Source: Atriophallophorus winterbourni
Taxonomy: Eukaryota > Platyhelminthes > Trematoda > Plagiorchiida > Microphallidae
Assembly: GCA_013407085.1 (NCBI GenBank)
Contig: JACCGJ010019936.1
Span: 1 to 64,000 of the forward strand
DNA length: 64,000 bases
Direction: 5' to 3'
The notes under the pieces are model-generated. The model saw nothing but the letters and a program-made list of their open reading frames with translations, did not search any database and was not told where the DNA came from. Below, one piece after another: positions 44,346 through 56,594 of this stretch (its first letter is position 1; every line of letters starts with the position of its first letter). Position numbers and translations under genes: made by a program.

Positions 44346-44621
44346 ACTTCAATGTATTGTGGTGCTCACATCCCCATCCCTTACACACCACGCCGGTTTC
44401 TGGCTGTTTGCCGTCATCACGTGGAGGCAGTAAGATTAGGTTCAGTGAGCCTTGAAACAGTAGAAAAGTGGTAAACAAAGTTAAACTTGTGTGCCATTGT
44501 TATGTAGGGTTCTTACAAATACCACGATGTTTGAATACAGAATCACAAAGTGATTCCTGGCCAAGCGCTTGAGGCGCATATAAAAGACCAATATATTGTG
44601 GTGCTCACATCCCCATCCCTT
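44346..44621 (-). repeat. R1 unit bounded by ~35-bp direct repeats
   Basis: A full R1 on the minus strand. GTGCTCACATCCCCATCCC with TTAC occurs at both ends (44,350-44,383 and 44,588-44,621), so the unit carries direct terminal repeats or is one full step of a head-to-tail array. Confidence 0.85.
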
Positions 44622-44835
44622 ACTTCATTCGAGTAATTTTTAATCAACATTCATTATAATAAATTAAAGATATAACTATGGAAATTTTACTATTCACTCC
44701 CTGTTCAAATGAACGTTATCTTACACGTATCTCGCAAACAAAGTTTTTTAATGACCTGACAACTGAGAACGACTGATTGCATGAATGATTACGCCACAGA
44801 CGCGTACACTGCACATGCTGTGTTTGGGGCCCAGT

Positions 44836-44874
44836 TGTGAGTGTGTGCGTGTGTGTGCGTGTGTGTGTATGTGT
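44836..44874. repeat. GT-rich microsatellite
   Basis: Interrupted GTGTGT/GTGCGT run. Confidence 0.85.
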
Positions 44875-45316
44875 TGGTAACAGCTGCGAAAAGGTTACCG
44901 AAATCTCCATCGAACCTGAACACAAAGAACGGCGTAAATTTGATTCAAGCCAGGGACACTTGGCATGTGGAGTGAACTACATGTAACCAGACAGTGGGTG
45001 GTTAATCGCATTATTTATTATTCCTTTTTCAACGAATAGTAAAATTTAAGACAATCTTTGCGTTACATTTTGCAAAAGATACGAGCGTTAAACACCCTGA
45101 GGGATGTCGCAAGGCTAAGTATAATTAAGAACCGGTGTCATGCAACTTAAAGTAATCCACAACAGAGAGTACTCATAATGAAGATAGTGGAGTGAAATCA
45201 GAAATTGGTAACCGAAACGAAAACAACAATTTTCGCAGTAAGCAGAGACCATGTTTCCGGCAATAGGAAATTGCGGAACGGCAAATAGAATACTGCGTTT
45301 TAGATAATAACATAAG

Positions 45317-45616
45317 TGTCTTAGGTTAACAAGGTTATACTTGTATGCCAACTGTTATATAGGGTTCGTACAACGAACCACGATGTTTAGACACGGAATC
45401 ACAAAGTGATTCTTGGTCAAGCACCCTTACAGGGATGGGGATGTGAGCAACACATTACTTTGGATGTGAGCAACACATTACTTTGGTCATCCATAAGCGC
45501 CTCGAGTGCTTGACCAAGAATCACTTTGTGATTCCGTGTCTGAACATCGTGGTTCGTTGTACGAACCCTATATAACAGTTGGCATACAAGTATAACCTTG
45601 TTTGTCTTAGGTTAAC
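45317..45616. mobile_element. Foldback R1 element with 14-bp target-site duplication
   Basis: The direct repeat TGTCTTAGGTTAAC at 45,317-45,330 and 45,603-45,616 brackets 272 bp. Inside, two R1 5' arms of about 95-105 bp are in opposite orientation (45,331-45,425 minus, 45,507-45,602 plus). The centre holds the R1 3' end (CCCTTACAGGGATGGGGATG), a 23-bp tandem duplication of the GATGTGAGCAACACATTAC type, then GCGCCTCGAG. Arms carry the GAATCAC-ttt-GTGATTC and GGTTCG-ttgta-CGAACC hairpins. Confidence 0.85.
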
Positions 45617-45639
45617 TTTGAGCATTTATCTCAGCTTGA

Positions 45640-46590
45640 CCAAGTGAATACCCGATGACCACAGGCATGGGTTGAATAAAATAACCGCCGTCATACTCTT
45701 CCCGGACACATTGGTATTGAATACACAAAACATTCTCACCAGAAGTGCCGTCGGTTCTCGTTTTCGGCGCACGTTTGGTTCTTATGGAATTCCTCAAAGT
45801 CAGACGTTTAACAATCATTTCGTGAAACGATTTTCAGAAACAAACGCTTTATATTTGTGCTTCGTAATTCCACCCTACAACCCGTTTGTATAACTTAGCT
45901 AAGCAACTTCACACGATATTTTTCCTAACGTATATTTCTTCAACTTATCGAGACAAAACATGACATTTTTCTACCTTTCAAATTAGTTGATCATCCCCAC
46001 GCCACGTTTTTTGCGCTTATACGTATATCCCAATAATGATGTACAACTATAAGCTTTTCATACCATAAGTTCTTGAATCTTGAATCATGATCTCACCTGC
46101 TATGAAATAGACATCATCACGATTGTCCGAAATCATAAATTATTCACCCACGTTTCAATGTGTGTGAGAAGATTAACAGAATACTCCGTGCAATACGCTA
46201 ATAGTTAAACCACTATTTAAAAGCTGCTACCAGATGACTCCGTATGATTCTGCAAACGAAACTGGAAAATCAAAGGCGTGGATTGACTTCTTGATCGGAG
46301 AAATTATCGCCGTAATTGGAATGTCCATCAATGCCGTTTTGTTGAAAACACTGCGTGGTTAAAACGACTCTTATTACTTATGGATGACATAAGAATCCAA
46401 CGAAGTTATCTCTTGATCGAACTAGATCTAATGCACATCACACGAATTTATAAGCCCGACGACTAAGATATATACTAAAAGAAGGAGGTCTGCAATATTT
46501 CGATAATGAAAAGAGAATTTTCACGCATCTCTTGCTCCGACACACACTTCCGTGACGCTCTCCACTTCGTTTGTAATCACTAGCAGCACA
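45640..46590 (+). mobile_element. LINE C 3' end plus flank, duplicate copy 1
   Basis: The frame at 45,672-45,893 includes RSAVGSRFRRTFGSYGIPQ and FNNHFVKRFSETNALYLC, the C-terminus of LINE C, followed by its 3' UTR with the AAGCTTTTCATACCATA and CTTGAATCTTGAATC ends. Beyond this the next ~450 bp (46,160-46,590) also match 52,290-52,690, so the shared unit is larger than the LINE end. Confidence 0.78.
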
Positions 46591-47689
46591 TTTTCCAGCA
46601 TAACGAATGGTTCGTTGACGTCAGCCGAGGTACGGACCGAATCTGCTAATTTCTCTTGCTTGAATCCTCTTTATTGCTGCATTTTCAACGTATAAAAGGG
46701 GCAGTGATTTTAGAAAAAAAGGCTCATACATGCTAGATTTATGAGATTGTTAACTTTGACCGAATTAATGTTGCTTAGTACATTGTTAAACACTTGTACG
46801 ACACAAATACCGGAATATTCTCAAGTTGTTGCTCTCAACACGTTCAACCACTTTGCACTAGCGGAGTAGTAAATGACCTCGTTAATACGCCAAGTGCGTG
46901 CAACGTAAGACATTAGCTTAGGACGAGGTAAATGTTGATGTAATTGTATCTGGAATACACCTTGTTTCACACCCAATGCAAAATAGATCACATTGAGGAC
47001 AAATAGCTAGAAAACCATAAATAATTGTAATTGATAATTTAAATACCGCCGTCATGTGTATCACAATTTACGCGCCTGATTGATATACTCACTTACACCT
47101 GTGTCCAATTAATACGCATAGCTAGTTCAGAGTTGATTTCTATTTACTGACTTATTTCAACCATTTAATCATTGATAGGTCCATGACTCAAGAATGTTAT
47201 CAACCAGAAACAGAGAATCTATCATCGGTCAACAAAGCTTGTGCTTAGCATGCAAATCAAGCCCTATACAGAAAAGAACGCTTTCCTAAGATTGTTAGAC
47301 CTTCCCCAGCAGCGAATTAGAAGCGGCCATATCCTCGTGACCAAATTTATCCATACACCAAAACATTCCTCACGAGAGCTTTGCACGCTCAGGTACTCTT
47401 GCATCGATGATTATACCAGGCTATATCCTGATCTCGCCTAAAGTGTAAAAGCCATTTTCATTCTGCCCGCGTCTGTTTTCACTGGAACATTTCATCTACT
47501 AACGTTACCCTCTCCAATAGCTTGCACGAATCTGAAACTTACTTGAATGAGTTCTGATCACATCATTCCTTCCACGATTCATTATACATAGGGTGATATA
47601 ATTTATCCCTAATTCTTACTCTTGTTGTTGATGGCTTGCTTCGGCGGATATCAACCATGGATGAACATCACAATCGCATGATGATTTCA
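46591..47689. other. Spacer, nothing recognised
   Basis: AT-rich with short unsupported open frames only. Confidence 0.35.
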
Positions 47690-48330
47690 AGCTTCGCAGC
47701 TTTTCGACTGATTAAACAGTCCGATTCGGGAGTGACAATCTGTCCCGCACTGCTCACAGCGATAAGCAGTACTCAGTCAACTGGCCTCAGTTGTACATGT
47801 TCGGCGTTCCATGAGCTGTATCTGCTCTTCCGAGCTTGGACTTGACGCTTTACAGAGCGCCTCCAACATGAGCGGTCAAGAGCAAGTTCTTCCCGACTCG
47901 TTTGGTCAAGTCCAAGAGCTCTCATATATATTTTCAAACGTCTTTGTACCGTAGTGCGGTCTACCTTGATTTCAAATCAATTCAAGTTACGGTGGATGCC
48001 TCGTAAATGGATAGCATTCGGGTTCCTTTCGTGTCTTGCTTGGATATTCCTGGTTTCATTGCGGCACAGTAAAACATTTAGTACGCACGCACTGTATGCC
48101 ATCATATTTGTTTCACAGTCAACTTGCGGTTACCCCAAACACGAGAGTTCAATCGAGACAAAATGGCAGCTGCTCTGCCAATCCACTTATCAATCTCCGT
48201 GTCTAACGAGAGGTTATCCGTAATGGTTTAACCAAGATATGTGAAATGATGTACTGGTTCAAGCTGACAGTTTCTAACAGTGATGATGGGAGGCGATACA
48301 GTCCCTTGGTCAATAACTTTGGCTTTCTTA
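47690..48330 (-). mobile_element. LINE A 3' fragment
   Basis: Minus-strand DNA parallels 2,380-3,150 of the first element: GAGCTGTATCTGCTC, GAGCGGTCAAGAGCAAGTTC, 'cagtcaacttgcggtta', 'cacgagagttcaatcgagac' and GATGATGGGAGGCGATACAG. Part of the middle is deleted. Confidence 0.75.
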
Positions 48331-49530
48331 CTCTTACACTTTAATTAATACTACTATTTCATGGTTGTTGATATGTAAAAAGCGTTTAGACCATTAAAGA
48401 CGCTGTCAAAGTATCAGAGTCTATCAACGTTTGCCAACTTTAGCTACCTATTTGGGTTCGCCAATACCTAACGTTGTCTTCAAAACCATTGTAACAAAAA
48501 TTACTCAGAACCCAAGCTTTTGATTTTCGGGTAATTAATTATAACACGTGAAGGCTACCGCTATGGCCTAATGGTCGTATTATGAGCGGTCTGAGCATGT
48601 TCATCGTGTATGTACAGATTTATGATTGGTCACAGTCAAATGACTTGCTTTTTAATTATTGAAATTATAAAATTTTGCAGCTGGGCTAATCCGTGTATCA
48701 TACATATAGGCATGGTATCCAAGATCTCGTTTTGGCGGCCACCGTCGCTGTGTCTTGTAACCTCTAACCGATGTAGTATTGCCAACCGATTTCAACCAGA
48801 ACCTGCTATATCATTTGTCTGCTTACATTCATATTTCAAAGGTTTAAACCCGAAACCTTACCTCGTATCAACAAGACACATGCATTCTGTTATGAAATAT
48901 TTTATTTAAGCTTTGGCAGTATGGCTACAAAAGAATTTTTAAACTCTTTTACCGGATTTAACATCGTGTAACTACGTTCGTCGCACGGCATTCCATGCGT
49001 ATGCATAAAATTTAACTGAGGAAATTCTCACGCCACCAAAGTGACCTCACATCGACCTCTAAAATCCTACACATCGAAAATCGTCTACTGAGGTAATAAC
49101 TGAAGCCAGAGAAGCCAATTCGAAGACGCAAACATCCGCTGCTCCATTTTTTCACCGTTAGAATTTATTTACATCGAATACTGTACCGGAAGAAATCGTA
49201 TGAATCAATTGTGATCTTACATATCAAGCTTCATTCGGCTTAGTCAAACCATCAAGTAAATGCTTGTCTGTATTGAACTTTTTGGTGTTGTGATTTCCAC
49301 CAACCTCATTGCCTTTTCTGCCATTCAATTTGTGTTTCGTGGTCTGACAATCGCCAATAAATGTTACCCATTTCAAAATGTGTAAAATGAACTCGGCATA
49401 TTTTAAGTTGAAAAATAGCTTAACAATGGGCTTCTCCTCTTATTGCGATCAACACCTGAATATGAGGTACAATGTATTCTAAATACGTGAACTATTTCTT
49501 TAAACATTTATGAAACCTCCCGCCATCAGA
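48331..49530. other. Spacer with a weak tRNA-like A-box
   Basis: 48,556-48,600 includes TACCGCTATGGCCTAATGGT, a good A-box, but no B-box follows at tRNA distance. Otherwise nothing is recognised. Confidence 0.35.
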
Positions 49531-49948
49531 GTCAGTTTGATTTGTTTTCGTCATTCATTTCTTGCCCGTTCTGTGTGTGGGTTATTGTAAAAACCAGACA
49601 AAGCTCACAAAGCGCGATTACTGCTTCACTCGTAAAACCATTCCCACATTGCGGACATACGCGCGCCACGCGGAACAAAGCGAAAATTAAAAACCTGGTC
49701 ATTTTGAAACAAGTAGCTGATGTGTGATCGACCATGCTTCGGCCGTTTGCGCAATGAATTCGGCGCTTGCCTGCACAGACGGATCAATAAACAATCAATC
49801 ATCAATGATTGGATGTGCCAGCGACAAAGACTGAGCAAACAATAGCGCGGATAGAAAACCCGTATTAATAAAAGTACCAGCAGCACAATATTCAGCCAGC
49901 TGCTTACAACACCAAATAATGAAATGACCTCTATAATGACAGAAATTA

Positions 49949-50195
49949 TGAGCTAAAATGGATGATTCCGCATCTGTTGTTGCTTTGTTTGGTTGGGATG
50001 ACACTTGGAATTGCGTCATTTCAAAATGTATATGTTGGGCTACGTCAACATTCTCCAAATTTGGTCGATGTTCAATATTTAAGGGCTTCTGTAGTTCCAC
50101 TTTTAGAGTGCAATTCGGCTGTGCATTATTCTAGTGCCACAAAGCAACATTATGCTATTTTGCAAAACTTTGATCGTTTAACTGAGTATTCGTAA
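49949..50195 (+). other. Unrecognised open frame
   Basis: A frame ending at 50,195 reads HLLLLCLVGMTLGIASFQ at its start (signal-peptide-like) and then YVGLRQHSPNLVDVQYLRAS and KQHYAILQNFDRLTEYS. There is no ATG at a sensible place and no family match. Its minus-strand shadow is equally long. Confidence 0.18.
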
Positions 50196-50649
50196 AACTG
50201 AGCGGGACTCATACTTCACTGATAGGTAACATAGAAATGTGCTTCGCATTGCAGTCTCTATAAGAAATATGAGATTTATGTTGTAGGTGTATTAACAACA
50301 CTAAAGCTATGGTGGCCCCGAAGAGATTCTTGCAATCGTCGATCGTGGATTCATGCCGACCAATGCTTCCAGTTTGAGAGCTTTCTAAATCCACGAGAGG
50401 ATCTATTAGAATAAGCTCAGAGAATTCAAATGAAGAAGGATTGAAAAGCTTAACACGCGAAATTACCCATAATTACACATCTGGAAGAAAGTCTCCAGTA
50501 ATTGGATTTCACAACCATTAATCTGTTTATGATTTGAGTGATGCTTTAACCGCATTCGAGAAAATATCGATTAGGAACACTAATTTAATAGATCCCATTG
50601 CTCAAGATAACCAAAAGAACCTTGGGTAAAATTTCCATTCAGTAGCCCG

Positions 50650-51375
50650 TGTCAAACAGAAGGCGTCGACAGACTGACCCTCTGGAGACTACAGTGACAC
50701 TACGGATTATCAGCATCATCAAGAATTCATATGAAACATGACCTGCAGAATAGTGCATGACAGACAACTCACTGATACCTTCGAAGTGAGAACCGGATTA
50801 TTCCAGGCTGCTTAAAATCCCCGTTCCCGTTCCTGTTGGTCATAAACTGATTCATGAATATATCGACAGATCAGAAGCGAAACGGCATGCAGTGGACACT
50901 TTGGAAAATGTTGGACTACCTCACCGACGATCTGGCTCTACTCTCCCACGCCCAATAACAGATGTACGAAAATACTAGAATCGTTGCTGTTAACTCAGCT
51001 AGACTGGGCCTCAACATCAACAGAGGGAAAAGCAAGGTGTTCAAGGCCAACGCATTCAACATGACACACAACACAGTCCCAGGCAAAGTGCTGAAAAGGT
51101 GGACAGTTTCATCTATCTCGGCAGTATCCGCAAAAGATTGGACGAACAGATGCAGACGTCAGAACTCGAATCCGTACAGCACGAACGGCCTTCCATCAGC
51201 TGTAGAACATGTGGAGATCTAGCGAGATGAGCGTTACCACCAAGACCAGGCTCTTCAACATCTTAGTAAATCCAATACTAATCTACGGAACAGAGACCTG
51301 GAGAATCGCGCTCACCATCATGAAGAAAATCCAGGGCTTCATCAATACATGCCTCAGGAACATCCTAAATATCAG
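50650..51375 (+). mobile_element. RTE-clade LINE fragment (RT)
   Basis: Peptide blocks in broken frames match the widespread animal RTE-type RT: VDR*TLWRLQ*HYG near 50,665, DRQLTDTFEVRTG near 50,760, LTDDLALLSHAQ (equivalent to FADDLALLSH) at ~50,920, RLGLNINRGKSKVFK at 50,998-51,042, then TKTRLFNILVNPILIYGTET, TIMKKIQGFINTCLRNILNI. The first Asp-Asp region has lost FA (TDD). It is joined at ~51,375 to a different LINE. Confidence 0.82.
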
Positions 51376-52290
51376 ACTCGGGTCCTTCTTGCTGGACCAA
51401 AATTTGACATTATCTCGGTCCATCCGAATCAAGTCAAGTGTGGACTGTTTGCGCTTACTGAACGATTTGAATAAATTGAGCCGCTTTTCAGAGAGGAACA
51501 AGCTTCCATTCAACTTTAGAACGTGCAAAATTTTGCAGATTGGTGAAAATTCGCACTCTCTTACCAGCTGAGATCCTAACAACTAGAATGGACAACAGAA
51601 CTTAAGGACCTTGGTGTTTGGATACGCGGAAGTCTGAAGAACAACATGCAACGTGAAGCCATGTACAACCGTGCTATCAGTGTGCTAGGAATGCTTCGAC
51701 GTAAATTCGGACGTGTTTCACTCGAAACATACCCTCTGCACCTAAATACGAATATAAACCCAAGGTTTGATTAATCAATGCAAGTTTGAGCACCATGGCT
51801 ACACGCTGCTTGTGGGGATTTATCGTGGAGCAACTAAAATGGGGGATGTCTTCGCGACCTACGTTATGAGGATCGAATGAGGAAACTTAATTTGGAAACT
51901 ATGGCTTGCAGAGGAGTTCGATAATATTTAATCCTCACTCAAAATACACTGAACTCAACGTTTCATCCTCTGTGGAAACTATTTCGCCTAGGGTCAAGCC
52001 ATGTCACATGCACTCACACATTGGAATTGGATATACAATTTTCTCACCGGAACTGCCGTCGGTTCTTCTCTTCCGTGCGCGGTTGGTTCTTATGGAACTC
52101 CTTAACGTCAGACGTTTACAATCATCTCGTGAAACGATTTTCAGAAACAAACGCGGTATATTTGTGCTCAGTAATTCCACCCGAAACACATTTATATAAT
52201 TTAACTAAGAATCTTCACATGATATGAATATCCTATAACGATGTACATATATAAGCTTTTCTTGAATATTGAATCTTGGATTAACAGAAT
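51376..52290 (+). mobile_element. LINE C: CR1-like 3' fragment joined to RTE
   Basis: From ~51,420 the same open frame switches to CR1-like sequence: DCLRLLNDLNKLSRFSERNK, LPFNFRTCKILQIGENS, then KDLGVWIRGSLKNNMQREAM, LGMLRRKFGRVS and, after shifts, FFSSVRGWFLWNSLTSDVYN and HLVKRFSETNAVYLCSVIPP. The 3' UTR matches the 45.9-46.0 kb and 34.1 kb copies. Confidence 0.8.
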
Positions 52291-52690
52291 CTTCGAGCGA
52301 TACGTTGGTAGTTAAACCATATTTTAAAAGCGGCTACCAGATGGCTCGGTCTAATTCTGCAAACGTAAATGGAAAATCAAAGACATAGATTGACTTCTTG
52401 TTCAGAGAAATTATTTGAAATTTTGAAATGTCCATCAATGCGGTTTTGCTGTAAACACTGGGTGATTATAACGACTCTTGTTACTTAGGGATGAAATAAG
52501 AATCCAATGAAATTTTATCTTGAACGATCTAAATCTAATGCACATCACACGAACTTATAAGCCCGACGACTGAGCGATATAATAAAGGAGGTCTGCAATA
52601 CTTCGATATTGAAAAGAGAATTTTCACGCACCTTTTGCTCTTACACACGCACGCACGCACGCACACACACACTTACTTGAGGCTCTCCAT
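52010..52690 (+). repeat. Duplicate copy 2 of the LINE C end plus flank
   Basis: Parallel to 45,690-46,590 through the LINE C end and about 400 bp beyond it (TTTTAAAAGCGGCTACCAGA, AATGCACATCACACGAACTT, GGAGGTCTGCAATACTTCGA). About 95 bp near the junction, present in copy 1 at 46,085-46,160, are missing here. Confidence 0.8.
52645..52672. repeat. (ACGC)n(AC)n microsatellite
   Basis: ACGC units followed by AC units. It has expanded here compared with the matching position near 46,540. Confidence 0.9.
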
Positions 52691-52699
52691 TTCGTACAT

Positions 52700-53959
52700 T
52701 AAGGACAAATAGTTTGAATGCCATCGGCCGCAACGAAAACGAAATTAGAAACAACATAGGTTCCTCTAATATATTGGGCTGCTTAAATCTACTTCCGCTA
52801 AACGAGTAAAGGTTGCACGACCCGTTAAAAAGCATGTTTACGAACAGCTAACCAAATGCTAGATGCTGTACAGACGGTCATTCCATTTCTAGGATGCAAG
52901 TCACATTGTACATTGGAAATGATCGACTTTCTTGTGGTTTCACATACATGGAGAGTAGAGACATACCGATCGCTTGTAAGATCATAAATTTGTTTATTTT
53001 TGGTAGGGAAACCAACATTGTGTCACATTTGTTGAGGCATTTCCACGATGTTCAAATAATCCTCACCCTAAAAGACTGACATAGCAATGTTTTACTTAAT
53101 TTCCCAAAGGATCAGCAACCGAGTTTGCCACCCCTATACGGCAGAACAATTTTATAATATCTATCCTCAAACATTTGCCTATGCTATCGGAAAAATTCCG
53201 AAGAAATCATCTCCTGGTTTGTCACGCCGAACGGTAATAGGGACGATCGTTCGTAGTTGAATTAGTTATCCACAAATTCAACACTGTACAACGGTACACA
53301 CTCTCAAGACTTTAACTATGATCTATTCGTTTATCTCAAAGTTCTTGACGGATCAGTCAGCTTCCTTTCTATCTTAGACTGAAAAGGCCGTCATCGCTTT
53401 TAATAATTAACAAAATAGAAAATTTCCCGTTACTTTTGACGCGCTGAGCTTGCTTGGAATTTTTCCACATATCCAGCTTATCATTTTGACCGGTATTGAC
53501 TTGGACAGCTAATAATCTACTGCAAGGATTTTATAAAACATTTCGAGTCATATAAAACAGCGTCAATCAGATATTAAATTCCGTAGTTGTATCTTACCGA
53601 CATTGGGCACGATTCACATGGACATTTCCTGTAATAACCGCCCATTATTATTAAAATAAAAAGAAAGTAATTTTTCGCTGACGACGATGATGAAGATGGA
53701 ATCATGCGTGGCTGGTTTCAAATGCACCGAGGATATTTACGAATAAGCAACGCAGTGCTCTGGCCACATCCATTACATTTATATTTCGGACATTTTCCCG
53801 TCACCGAATAGATAAAATAAGATTGTCAATGAGCATGGTATCCGTGGAAAAGTGGGAAGCAATGTTATGTCTTGGCGCAGCGATCGTTCACTAGATTGCA
53901 TTAAACAAATACCGAAGCAAGGATTGATTTGTGTCGAGTGCTCAAGACGTCAATTATGC
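52700..53959. other. Spacer, nothing recognised
   Basis: AT-rich; no supported gene or repeat. Confidence 0.35.
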
Positions 53960-55068
53960 TTCACAGTGTTTTAGTGATCTGCTCACATCCCCCGCATTTA
54001 CACATCACAATCGGTTTATGAATGTTAGCTCTTGTAACTTGAAGAGAGTAAGAGTTTTTCATTTGGACGTGAACAGCTCTAAGTAGGATGCATTGTATGG
54101 CCTCGAAGTCACGGTTGCAACAACCTACAATGTTCAGATACAAAATCACATTGTGATTGCAAGTCAAACGCCCAAAACGAAATATAACAGAACTATTATT
54201 TTTGAACAAGTGAATATAATTCCAAAATATTTAGCCAATTTTTTGCGATCAAACTTTGTTCTAAAGTTGTGCTGCATAGATGCGGCATTGTTTCAATCGG
54301 TGTTTGTCACACCATCATTTATGCTCGTATAATTCTTTTCGGTGATAAAAGAAGCAAGAGGTGCCTGACTTACTTACGGGTGAGACTGAGTGCAGCGGAC
54401 GTTGATGAACTTTGATGGAGCTGTGTTCTCAGGACAACATGTTTCATATATTCAGCAGCATGTGGGTCAAATTTAGGCAAGTAGCTAGAACCACGTCGAC
54501 CGTAACTTGAAAATAGTTGAAAATATACATAGCATATCGAACAAGTAAATATGATCCTAATTGTTCAATAATTTTTATTTTGGAACATTAATCTCGGTGC
54601 GAATTTAATTGAGAACTTTTGATGTGCTGACGTTCTGGAAGGCAATACTTTCTGTGGTCACAATTCTGTCGACAGCGAAATAAAGTCATCTGGTTAAATC
54701 AAGGAGATAAAAGATTGGTTCAATCGCATCTGATTTCTCAGATGTACAGTAACCCGAAGTTCTTTCATCGACTCGCAACTGGAAGGCCCACTGTTCGGTT
54801 TCACTGAGTCCGTTCGACAGACTGCTGATCTAATAGCGGACCTCTTAGTTAAGTATCCACACTCGGATTCACGGGACCCGTGCAAGTTTCCATTAATCAT
54901 TTACATGGCCCGACCTTGAGCACGTATTGCTCACTCCCATCGTGCTAGCGCAGCAGTAAATCTCCAGGACAAGAAGAGATAACTCCAATGCTGCTCAAAA
55001 TTCGTCTTACACAATTGTCAAACCGGACCAGTTGTGGTTCCTCTGAAGTGGTGGTCATTCAGTGGCAC
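53960..55068 (-). repeat. ~1.1-kb repeat, copy 2 (inverted partner at 7,764-8,888)
   Basis: Reads base for base close to copy 1 on the opposite strand, from the CAGATCACT edge to the GGAACCACAACTGGTCCGG edge. It lacks the Penelope-like sequence that follows copy 1. Confidence 0.85.
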
Positions 55069-55604
55069 GTGTCAAGCAGATGGGCTAGGATCGAACGTTT
55101 CACTTGCTTTGAGCAACCTTTGCTCGACCAACTTGGGCAGCGTTCTGACGATTATTTCGTTATTTTTTTATTTCTTTGACCAGCATCAGCACCAACTGAA
55201 CTACCGAGTGACATTGAGATCCCGTTTGTTTGATATAGATCGGATCCATTTTTGATTTATTTATTTTATGTATTGAAGAAAGTTGGTGTTAATCGCTGAA
55301 AAAGATCTGATCCGTTCTAATCAAGTATTTTGTTCACAAAAGAATCTTCAATTGCCCACTGGATTTGAATATCGGTTTTTGGTGGACGCCAAATCAGCAC
55401 AGTGAAATATCTCGCAGCATGTAACACAAGCGACAAATGTCCACCGATACCGCTGAAATTTTAATTGACCTTCACCTCAGCTGCTTTCATTCGCATTTCG
55501 CATCATAAACTTGCTTGATTCGCATTCGCAAGTTGGGATCCACTTCAAATTTGCTTCTTGAATTGCGTTTGTGTATCTAAAGATAAAAATAAAATTTGTG
55601 AATC

Positions 55605-55660
55605 AATGGTTGTGGTGTGTAGGTGCAGGGTATGCGAGCACCGCGGTACATTTATCAGAT
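55605..55660 (+). repeat. R1 3'-end fragment
   Basis: GGTTGTGGTGTGTAGGTGCA and GGTATGCGAGCACC. Confidence 0.55.
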
Positions 55661-55746
55661 GCTCCATTAAAATTAGTAGTTTTTCGAACTGCTAGGTAAT
55701 TCATTTAATTGTTTCAGCTAGAATCATTCTTTGGTAAACACGATAT

Positions 55747-55790
55747 TGCTGCTGCTGCTGCTGCTGAGAATGATGATGATGCTGATGATC
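55747..55790. repeat. (GCT)n / (GAT)n trinucleotide repeat
   Basis: Six GCT units, then GATGATGATG and GCTGATGATC. Confidence 0.92.
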
Positions 55791-56092
55791 AGTTCTGATG
55801 CGTTGGATGGACATCCAATACACATTATTCACGACACAAGATTCAAGATTTATGGTGAAAAAAGCAAATAGCTGCACAATTCCATAGGATATACGTATAA
55901 AATTAAAACCAATCGTACATACATTTTTGCATCCATGTGGTTCTAAAGAGGATTAAAAGTAATTCCAAGTTTGAAATGGTGTAGGGAAATGTCGGTGAAA
56001 ATGTATGTTTGGCACTAAGGGTTTTCAGTAAATATGGGCGAGCATAGTATTATTCACCATAAATGATCGTAACGCTTCTTTGAATATAGTTT

Positions 56093-56325
56093 CATTCTGT
56101 GACCACGAATCACTATGTGATTTTGTGTTTGAACATCCTGGTTCGTTGTATGAACCCTATGCCACAGTGGCATTCAAGTATACACTTGTTTACCATTTAT
56201 CTACTGTTTCAAGGCTCACTGAACCTAATCTTACTGTCTCCACTTGATGACAGCAAACAGTCAGAAACCGGTACCGGAGTGTAATTTTGGTGGATGTGAG
56301 CAACACATCACTTTGGTTATCTACT
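56093..56325 (+). repeat. R1 repeat, full length
   Basis: Complete R1 with the GAATCAC-tat-GTGATTT hairpin, GGTTCGTTGTATGAACC, CAGTGGCATTCAAGTATACA, the central block and GGATGTGAGCAACACATCAC. Confidence 0.88.
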
Positions 56326-56594
56326 ATCGTTTTCGAAGATGCTCTCATCAATTGATTCGAAACTATGTAAGGTAACTGAAAAATCTGGATGACCTCTCAG
56401 ACACGGTATATGGCAATATGACTCGACAAATGCTATTTATTTTCAAAAATTCTCTATATTTAATGTTAATTTCTGTCGGATTTACTTCTCAAAGCTCAGC
56501 TACATGAAGCATACTCAGGTGCAACAGATGCCATACAAAGCGATGTTCGGCCTATTTAGCTGCCCGCTGTAACGTAAAACTTGCGGACAAGAGC

